From: JACPLA01 sp035291905
GTDB taxonomy: Bacteria > Bacteroidota > Ignavibacteria > UBA10030
DNA: 9,513 bases
Assembly: GCA_035291905.1 (NCBI GenBank)
Contig: DATDRF010000212.1
Coordinates: 1 to 9,513 of the forward strand
Reading direction: 5' to 3'
Shown here: positions 5,213-9,513 of the stretch, piece by piece
How positions within the stretch are numbered: the first letter of the stretch is position 1
Layout of the letters: every line of letters begins with the position of its first letter
Made by a program: the position numbers and the translations under genes
Notes under the pieces: generated by a model
What the model was told of the DNA's origin: nothing
Seen by the model: only the letters and a program-made list of their open reading frames with translations
Databases searched by the model: none

Positions 5213-6193
5213 ATGAGCATTCTTGTCGACAAGAAAACGCGGCTGATAGTTCAAGGAATCACCGGCGGTGAAGGGACCTTTCACACAAAGCAGATGATCG
5301 AGTATGGGACAAACGTCGTGGCGGGCGTTACGCCCGGCAAAGGCGGAATGAGCTACACCGGGAACGAAACGGATAGATTCTCTCGTCCTGTTCCTGTGTT
5401 CAATACGGTTGCCGATGCCGTACGTCAGGCAAAAGCAAACGCATCTGTCATCTTCGTTCCTTCCGGTGCCGCGGCCGACGCGATCCTGGAAGCGGCGGAG
5501 GCAGGGATCAAACTCATCGTCGCGATAACGGAAGGAATCCCCGCGAAGGATATGGTTCGTGTCTATGATTATCTGATAAAGAACAATGTCCGAATGATCG
5601 GCCCGAATTGCCCCGGGATCATTTCGCCGGGCGCGTGCAAGGTGGGAATTATGCCCGGCTTCATTCACAAACCCGGGAAGGTCGGCCTTATTTCCCGCAG
5701 CGGCACGCTCACCTATGAGGCAGTTTGGCAGCTCACAGAGCGCGGAATCGGCCAATCCACGTGCATTGGCATTGGCGGCGATCCGGTCATCGGTACGCGA
5801 TTCGTCGATGCGATCAAGCTCTTTAACGAAGACCCGGAAACCAACGCGATCATCATGATCGGAGAGATCGGCGGGACAGCGGAAGAGGAAGCGGCTGACT
5901 ACATCAAGAAATACGTGAAGAAGCCGGTAGTGGGGTTCATTGCGGGGCAGACGGCGCCTCCCGGAAGGAGAATGGGTCATGCAGGGGCGATCATTTCGGG
6001 CGGCAAAGGAACTGCTGCCGAAAAAGTTGCCGCGATGCGAAAGGCAGGGATTCACGTTGTGGACAGCCCTGCGCTCATTGGAGAAATGATGGAACGCGTC
6101 CTGTCGGGGAAAAAGAAGCCCTCGGCAAGAAAGGCTCCTAAGAAATCAGCTCCCAGAAAGAAAGCAAGAAAAGGATCCAGGAAGAGGAAATAA
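5213..6193 (+). CDS. sucD: Succinyl-CoA synthetase alpha subunit with a basic C-terminal tail
   Basis: This is the alpha subunit of succinyl-CoA synthetase: succinyl-CoA + NDP + Pi gives succinate + NTP + CoA in the TCA cycle. The CoA-binding N-terminus is clear (ILVDKKTRLIVQGITGGEGTF, with VTPGKGG at 39-45), as are GPNCPG (130-135), SRSGTLTYE (161-169) and GIGGDP (186-191). The phosphorylated active-site His256 stands in GHAGAI. Compared from memory with the 289-residue E. coli protein, this 326-residue one is longer in two places. About nine residues are added around 50-60 after VTPGKGG. A tail of about 28 residues (299-326) contains 16 Lys or Arg and resembles histone-like basic tails. The partner sucC is not adjacent. 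No Shine-Dalgarno is visible. ndk follows after 42 bases. Confidence 0.95.
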   Translation: MSILVDKKTRLIVQGITGGEGTFHTKQMIEYGTNVVAGVTPGKGGMSYTGNETDRFSRPVPVFNTVADAVRQAKANASVIFVPSGAAADAILEAAEAGIKLIVAITEGIPAKDMVRVYDYLIKNNVRMIGPNCPGIISPGACKVGIMPGFIHKPGKVGLISRSGTLTYEAVWQLTERGIGQSTCIGIGGDPVIGTRFVDAIKLFNEDPETNAIIMIGEIGGTAEEEAADYIKKYVKKPVVGFIAGQTAPPGRRMGHAGAIISGGKGTAAEKVAAMRKAGIHVVDSPALIGEMMERVLSGKKKPSARKAPKKSAPRKKARKGSRKRK

Positions 6194-6226
6194 CAACCAA
6201 CGACTAACCACCAACCACTAACCTCA
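6194..6226. repeat. Iterated CTAACCACCAAC-type spacer
   Basis: The sucD-ndk gap consists of degenerate repeats of CCAACGACTAACCA, CCAACCA and CTAACC. The same words fill 745-800 upstream of psd. The two places share composition and wording rather than one long identical block, which suggests locally generated iterations or a very degenerate repeat family. Confidence 0.55.
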
Positions 6227-6235
6227 TCGGTCCCC

Positions 6236-6664
6236 ATGGCTCTTGAACGTACATTGGCAATTCTTAAGCCCGACTGTGTTCGAAAGAATCTCCAGGGAGA
6301 AGTAATAGCAAGAATTCAAAAAGCCGGGTTCAGAATCCTCGGGATGAAAATGACCCGACTGACGCCTGCTACGGCCGGCGCATTCTATGCAGTTCACAAG
6401 GGCCGTCCGTTCTATGATGGCCTTGTGGAATTCATGGCGAGCGGTCCGTGTGTGCCGATTGCATTGGAAAAAGAGAATGCGGTGAGCGACTTTCGGACTC
6501 TCATTGGAGCCACCGACCCCAAAGACGCTGCTCCCGGGACAATCCGAAAGCTCTACGCAGACAACAAGGGCGAGAACATCGTTCACGGGTCCGATTCTCC
6601 GGAAAACGGGCGAATTGAAGTATCTTTCTTCTTCCCCGAAGAGGAAATAGCTGCAAATAGGTAG
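6236..6664 (+). CDS. ndk: Nucleoside diphosphate kinase
   Basis: Ndk moves the gamma-phosphate from ATP or GTP to other NDPs through a phospho-histidine, balancing NTP pools in the cytoplasm. The 142-residue protein has the normal length. Lys11 in LAILKPD (7-13), the segment with Arg-rich nucleotide contacts after it, and the active-site His117 in NIVHGSDS (114-121) are all present. The ending EVSFFFPEEEI is typical of the family. It lies 42 bases after sucD, so cotranscription is possible, and succinyl-CoA synthetase and Ndk are linked in NTP metabolism. No convincing Shine-Dalgarno stands before the ATG. Directly after the stop codon begins a long AT-rich inverted repeat. Confidence 0.97.
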   Translation: MALERTLAILKPDCVRKNLQGEVIARIQKAGFRILGMKMTRLTPATAGAFYAVHKGRPFYDGLVEFMASGPCVPIALEKENAVSDFRTLIGATDPKDAAPGTIRKLYADNKGENIVHGSDSPENGRIEVSFFFPEEEIAANR

Positions 6665-6665
6665 A

Positions 6666-6750
6666 TTGAATATTGAGTATTGATCGTTGAAAATTGAAAA
6701 TTGTTGTTCTGTAGAGTAACAATATTCAATTCTCAATACTCAATCCTCAA
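6666..6750. repeat. Long AT-rich inverted repeat after ndk
   Basis: Inner arms 6687-6705 and 6718-6736 match in 17 of 19 positions around a 12-nt loop. Outer arms 6666-6683 and 6733-6750 match in 16 of 18. The two share the block 6733-6736, so the left arm carries a 7-nt repeat (TTGA) that would bulge. The whole makes a hairpin of about 33 pairs built from iterated ATTGA/TCAAT words. It begins one base after the ndk stop. It could act as a transcription barrier or mRNA stabiliser, but there is no terminal T-run. Confidence 0.8.
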
Positions 6751-6781
6751 TGTAGAAGTGTTCTTCTTACGTAGACTTCCC

Positions 6782-7318
6782 ATGCCCCTCAAGACCTGGA
6801 AACGTCTTTCAGAAAAAATTCTTTTCAAGAACCCCTGGTGGACCTACAAGGTCGGGCAATTTGAGATCCCCGGTGGGCACCGCGGGGAGTATCACTATGT
6901 CCATACCCTGGGGGCAAGCCTTGTTGTTCCGCTCCGCTCCGACAACCGAATCCTCCTCGTGCGCCAGTACCGATATCTTGGAGATCGGGTGAGTCTTGAA
7001 TTTCCGTGCGGAGGCGTGAAGGAAGGCTCGAATTACGAGCAGACTGCACGCGAGGAGCTGGCCGAGGAGGCTGGGCTCGAGGCAGGAGTTATCGAACAGA
7101 TTGGAGAATTCAATCCGTACAACGGGGTGACCAACGAGGTATGCCGCGTGTATCTTGCCCGCCAACTTCGCCCGGTTGTGTCGCGGCCCGATACGACCGA
7201 AGAATTTGAACGAATCACGATGACTCCGGCTGAGCTCGGGGAGAAAATTGATTCGGGGGAGGTGTGGGACGGGATGACGCTTGCCGGCTGGATGATCGCA
7301 AGGACTCATATCAAATGA
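6782..7318 (+). CDS. NUDIX hydrolase, ADP-ribose pyrophosphatase-like
   Basis: NUDIX enzymes cleave nucleoside diphosphates linked to another group; proteins of this form are often ADP-ribose pyrophosphatases, but the substrate cannot be read from sequence. From ATG 6782 it has 178 residues. The frame is open upstream to 6701, but that part encodes only the inverted repeat. ILLVRQYRYLGDRVSLEFPCGG (57-78) is the strand and loop before the Nudix box. The box lies at 77-99. Its metal-binding core EELAEEAGL (91-99) is intact. The first Glu of G-x5-E is Ser83 and the canonical Arg position is Glu91, the latter a common variant. The downstream NPYNGVTNEV segment (111-120) fits the substrate loop. 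The stop overlaps the next start (ATGA), so translation is probably coupled to namZ. Confidence 0.88.
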   Translation: MPLKTWKRLSEKILFKNPWWTYKVGQFEIPGGHRGEYHYVHTLGASLVVPLRSDNRILLVRQYRYLGDRVSLEFPCGGVKEGSNYEQTAREELAEEAGLEAGVIEQIGEFNPYNGVTNEVCRVYLARQLRPVVSRPDTTEEFERITMTPAELGEKIDSGEVWDGMTLAGWMIARTHIK

Positions 7319-8625
7319 AGACCTTGGAAAAACGCAGTTTCAGTCCCCGCGTACGCGGGGATCAAGTCTCAGGTTTCAAGTCGTTCGTATCACGTATCAC
7401 CTATCACGTATCCCTGCTCTTCGCTCTTCACGCTTCACTCTTCACTCTCACCTCCCAGGTAAAGACCGGCGCCGATCTCCTCGTTCTGAAATATTTCCAC
7501 CTCATCGAAGGAAAGAGGATTGGCCTCGTGACGAATCACACCGGCAGACTTGCCAACGGGGTTTTTCTCGCGGATGCGCTCCATGCGAATTCAGCCACAA
7601 AGATTGTAGCCCTTTTTGGGCCGGAGCATGGCATCAGGGGGGATGCGCCTGATGGAGCAAAAATGAGCGACACGATCGATGCGGCGACAGGAGTCCCCGC
7701 CTATTCGTTGTACGGAAAAATCAACAAGCCAACGCCGGAGATGCTCAAAAACATCGATGTCCTGATGTACGACATTCAGGATATCGGAGCGCGATTCTAC
7801 ACGTACATAAGCACCCTCTCGTACGCCATGGAAGCTGCAGCGGAGGCTGGGATACCCTTTCTTGTGCTTGACCGGCCGAACCCGATTCGGGGATTGGGCG
7901 TCGAGGGATTCATAAGGGAAGACTCGCTGAGGACCTTCGTGGGATTGCATCCTATTCCCATTTCGCACGGCATGACGACGGGAGAACTTGCCACTCTCTT
8001 CAACGAGGAGGGCTGGCTGGCAAACGGCGTCAAAGCCAGGCTGACAGTCGTACGGATGGAGGGATGGGAACGAACAATGTGGTATGATGAGACGGACCTC
8101 CCGTGGATCCCGCCTTCGCCGAACATGAAGCACCTTTCGACCGCGGTTGTCTATCCGGGAATGTGTCTTATAGAAGGAACAAACCTCTCCGAAGGGCGGG
8201 GGACGGAACGACCGTTTGAAATGATCGGGGCGCCATTTGTCCGTGGAGAAGTACTCGCTCGTCAGCTGAATGATGCCCATCTGCCTGGCGTGGTGTTCGA
8301 CCCGATAGAGTTCACACCAAAGTCTGATCCGAGATCCGCTCCGAGACCGAAGCACATGGATCAGGTCTGCGGCGGCGTGCTCATCCGCGTTGTTGAGAGG
8401 GACTCCTTTGAGCCGGTCAGGACCGGCATCTATGTTCTCTCCGCTGTCAGAAGATTGTTCCCCGATGATTTCAAGTGGAGGATCGGGGGAATTGACCGAT
8501 TGGCGGGGACAAAAGAACTCAGGCAGAGCATTGATGCAGGGGTCCATCCTGATAAGATTGTCGAGGCGTGGGGCGACCAGCTAGGGGCCTTCAAGAAGCT
8601 GCGAATGCGCTATCTCTTGTACTGA
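7315..8625 (+). CDS. namZ: Exo-beta-N-acetylmuramidase NamZ family (DUF1343, GH171), secreted
   Basis: Family members split terminal MurNAc from peptidoglycan fragments and are usually exported. From ATG 7315 (AAGGA at 7300-7304, ATGA overlap with the NUDIX gene) it has 436 residues. The conserved motifs appear in order: GLVTNHTG (70-77), FGPEHGIRG (101-109, Glu104 a candidate catalytic residue), DIQDIGARFYTYISTL (153-168), LDRPNP (185-190), HGMTTGELA (218-226) and EGTNLSEGRGTERPFE (287-302). The N-terminus is odd. A leader of about 30 residues encoded partly by a perfect palindrome and 7-nt tandem repeats precedes a hydrophobic stretch (about 32-46) that could be a signal peptide with cleavage near residue 47. 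The mature domain starts at about 52. No MurNAc kinase or transporter is nearby. The family call is firm; the exact substrate is inferred. Confidence 0.92.
   Translation: MKTLEKRSFSPRVRGDQVSGFKSFVSRITYHVSLLFALHASLFTLTSQVKTGADLLVLKYFHLIEGKRIGLVTNHTGRLANGVFLADALHANSATKIVALFGPEHGIRGDAPDGAKMSDTIDAATGVPAYSLYGKINKPTPEMLKNIDVLMYDIQDIGARFYTYISTLSYAMEAAAEAGIPFLVLDRPNPIRGLGVEGFIREDSLRTFVGLHPIPISHGMTTGELATLFNEEGWLANGVKARLTVVRMEGWERTMWYDETDLPWIPPSPNMKHLSTAVVYPGMCLIEGTNLSEGRGTERPFEMIGAPFVRGEVLARQLNDAHLPGVVFDPIEFTPKSDPRSAPRPKHMDQVCGGVLIRVVERDSFEPVRTGIYVLSAVRRLFPDDFKWRIGGIDRLAGTKELRQSIDAGVHPDKIVEAWGDQLGAFKKLRMRYLLY
7345..7360. repeat. Perfect 16-bp palindrome inside the namZ leader
   Basis: CCCCGCGTACGCGGGG is self-complementary over its full length. 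If the ATG at 7315 is used, it lies inside the coding region and encodes SPRVRG. It looks like a mobile palindromic repeat core rather than coding-driven sequence. Confidence 0.75.
7387..7451. repeat. 7-nt tandem repeat and CTTCAC iterations inside the namZ leader
   Basis: Four 7-nt units run from 7387 to 7414: GTATCAC, GTATCAC, CTATCAC and GTATCCC. They are followed by iterated CTCTTCGC/CTTCAC words up to 7451. They resemble the iterated-word spacers elsewhere in the window but are read as protein here, giving the run SRITYHVSLLFALHASLF. The second part supplies the hydrophobic core of the presumed signal peptide. Confidence 0.7.
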
Positions 8626-8663
8626 AATTTCACTGAGCCGTCATAATACCAAAAGGGGAGATC

Positions 8664-9245
8664 ATGCCCAAACTGCCAATTGCAAAAGCCCTGGGGCAAT
8701 TCTTCAACCGGTACCCGGTGGTCTTTGCAGCTATTGCGATCTACGGTTATTATCTCACGACGACCGTGGATTTCTTCAAGAAGTCGCACGAGTCTGACTT
8801 CACACTTCTGGATTTTGTTGTGCAATTCGACTCACTGATCTGGATGTGGGTGACAGCGCTCGTCTTTGTCAAATTCCAGCAGGTGAAGGAGAAACGCCTC
8901 ATCGAGCAACAAAGTAAGTTGGTTTTGCAGGCGCATCTTGAGAAATCCGCTGTGGCAAACGCAATTCTGCAAGAGATTACGACACATCTGCAGGATGCCA
9001 TCAACAACCCCCTTGCCATTATTCGGCTGACGACGGAGGACGTCCGAAGGCGTTGTGCGTCAGACCCCGATGTCCTACGCGGCATGGATCAGATCGATTC
9101 ATCTTCCCGAAGAATTCATAATGCCATCAAAGATGTGACGATGTATGAATCGACCCGGATTCTTGAAATGCTGGCGGAGGCGACTGATATTCGGGCGGAT
9201 AAAGGGAAGAAGAATCGAGAGGATCACGACGTGCTCGACGCGTAA
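8664..9245 (+). CDS. Two-TM protein with a HisKA-like helix lacking the phospho-acceptor His
   Basis: Gene not firmly recognised. The 193-residue protein has two hydrophobic segments (about 18-34 and 52-70), a charged, helical linker (about 71-100), then a segment like the dimerisation/phosphotransfer helix of histidine kinases. In ILQEITTHLQDAINNPLAII (101-120), the NNPLAIIR part matches the family pattern H-E-x-N-NPL-A-I-I. The position of the phosphorylated His, five before Pro116, is Asp111; the only nearby His is His108. A second helix (about 137-161, DQIDSSSRRIHNAIKDVTMY) fits the second helix of the domain. There is no ATPase domain; the protein ends in a charged tail. AGGGGAG at 8654-8660 precedes the ATG closely. 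It may be a degenerate sensor or a dimerisation adaptor. It converges with the gene at the right edge. Confidence 0.75.
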   Translation: MPKLPIAKALGQFFNRYPVVFAAIAIYGYYLTTTVDFFKKSHESDFTLLDFVVQFDSLIWMWVTALVFVKFQQVKEKRLIEQQSKLVLQAHLEKSAVANAILQEITTHLQDAINNPLAIIRLTTEDVRRRCASDPDVLRGMDQIDSSSRRIHNAIKDVTMYESTRILEMLAEATDIRADKGKKNREDHDVLDA

Positions 9246-9284
9246 GTCCCCCATGCGCTGATGCTGATGTTTCCTGCTGAACGA

Positions 9285-9300
9285 AAAGAAGATGTTCTTT
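9285..9300. terminator. Weak inverted repeat between convergent genes
   Basis: AAAGAA (9285-9290) pairs with TTCTTT (9295-9300) around GATG. It stands in the 66-base gap between two converging genes, where a bidirectional terminator is expected, but the stem is short and AT-rich and may be chance. Confidence 0.25.
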
Positions 9301-9311
9301 CCGAAGAGTAC

Positions 9312-9513
9312 TCAGATTCCCCGGAGCGCGTTTCTCAGATCATCCAGAATATCCTCAACGTCTTCAATTCCCACCGAGATTCTCACAAGCCCGTCCGTCA
9401 CGCCGATACGATTTCGCTCTTCCCGGGGAATTGACGCGTGGGTCATCGTTGCAGGATGGGAGATGAGGGTTTCGACCCCCCCGAGGCTTTCAGCCAGGGC
9501 GCACAGTTTTACT
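9312..9513 (-). CDS. C-terminus of a cystathionine gamma-synthase/lyase family PLP enzyme (partial)
   Basis: Read on the minus strand, the frame enters at the window edge and ends at the TGA whose complement is 9312-9314, giving the last 66 residues. The family's C-terminal signatures are plain: LAESLGGVETLISHPATMTH, then ASIPREERNRIGV, then LVRISVGIEDVEDILDDL. These PLP enzymes act on sulfur amino acids (cystathionine gamma-synthase, beta-lyase, gamma-lyase, methionine gamma-lyase, O-acetylhomoserine sulfhydrylase). The PLP-binding Lys and substrate-specific residues lie outside the window, so the exact member cannot be chosen. It converges with the two-TM gene at 8664-9245. Confidence 0.92.
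   Translation of the reverse strand, partial: VKLCALAESLGGVETLISHPATMTHASIPREERNRIGVTDGLVRISVGIEDVEDILDDLRNALRGI

Noticed and set aside
5192..6055. 287-residue open frame on the minus strand
   Set aside because: It is antisense to sucD in a GC-rich coding stretch. The sucD frame carries all catalytic motifs; this translation is Arg/Asp-rich shadow sequence.
6701..6781. Longer NUDIX protein starting at 6701
   Set aside because: The extra 27 residues are encoded by one arm of the inverted repeat; ATG 6782 gives a normal N-terminus.
7264..7314. Longer NamZ starting at 7264
   Set aside because: It would overlap the NUDIX gene by 55 bases, while ATG 7315 has AAGGA ten bases upstream and the ATGA overlap.
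7591..8547. 318-residue open frame on the minus strand
   Set aside because: It is antisense to the well-conserved NamZ domain and has no recognisable protein pattern.

Overview
The window is about 9.5 kb of bacterial chromosome of moderate GC content, carrying mostly core metabolism on the + strand. Several things point to the Bacteroidota/Chlorobiota/Ignavibacteria neighbourhood, probably Ignavibacteria-like: a short 'archaeal-type' phosphatidylserine decarboxylase beside PssA, PurS plus a small PurQ instead of a single large FGAM synthase, GatA-dependent Gln-tRNA synthesis, a NamZ-type secreted muramidase, and spacers built from degenerate iterated short words. This placement is inference from gene content; no marker gene here settles it.

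Layout. (1) Positions 1-809 hold no protein gene. They contain two intact tRNA genes on the minus strand, tRNA-Gln(CTG) at 447-519 and tRNA-Glu(CTC) at 282-354. Each has broken partial copies of itself nearby, and the copies carry GC-rich stem-loops at places where the tRNA would have an arm or loop. (2) A sigma70-like promoter at 810-838 precedes a compact + strand run: psd, pssA, purS, purQ, tatA and gatA (900-5043), with gaps of 18, 10, -8, 18 and 83 bases. (3) sucD (5213-6193) and ndk (6236-6664) follow, and then a long AT-rich inverted repeat. (4) A NUDIX hydrolase and a NamZ/DUF1343 muramidase overlap by ATGA (6782-8625). (5) A small two-TM protein (8664-9245) has a histidine-kinase-like dimerisation helix, but Asp stands where the phospho-acceptor His should be and there is no ATPase domain. 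(6) The C-terminal 66 residues of a cystathionine gamma-synthase/lyase-family enzyme enter from the right edge on the minus strand.

How the genes work together: PssA makes phosphatidylserine and Psd decarboxylates it to phosphatidylethanolamine. PurS and PurQ are two of the three parts of FGAM synthase (PurL is not here). GatA is the glutaminase subunit of GatCAB, which converts Glu-tRNA(Gln) to Gln-tRNA(Gln); the tRNA-Gln here has the U1-A72 pair used by bacterial GatCAB. TatA forms the twin-arginine translocation pore. SucD and Ndk are linked to substrate-level NTP production and balancing.

The coding genes are mostly ordinary. The unusual content is the repeat landscape: hairpin-interrupted tRNA copies, iterated-word spacers that fold into long hairpins, and one such spacer that appears to have become the signal-peptide coding region of the NamZ homologue. 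I found no phage, transposase, CRISPR or defence genes, and no clear new multi-gene system.
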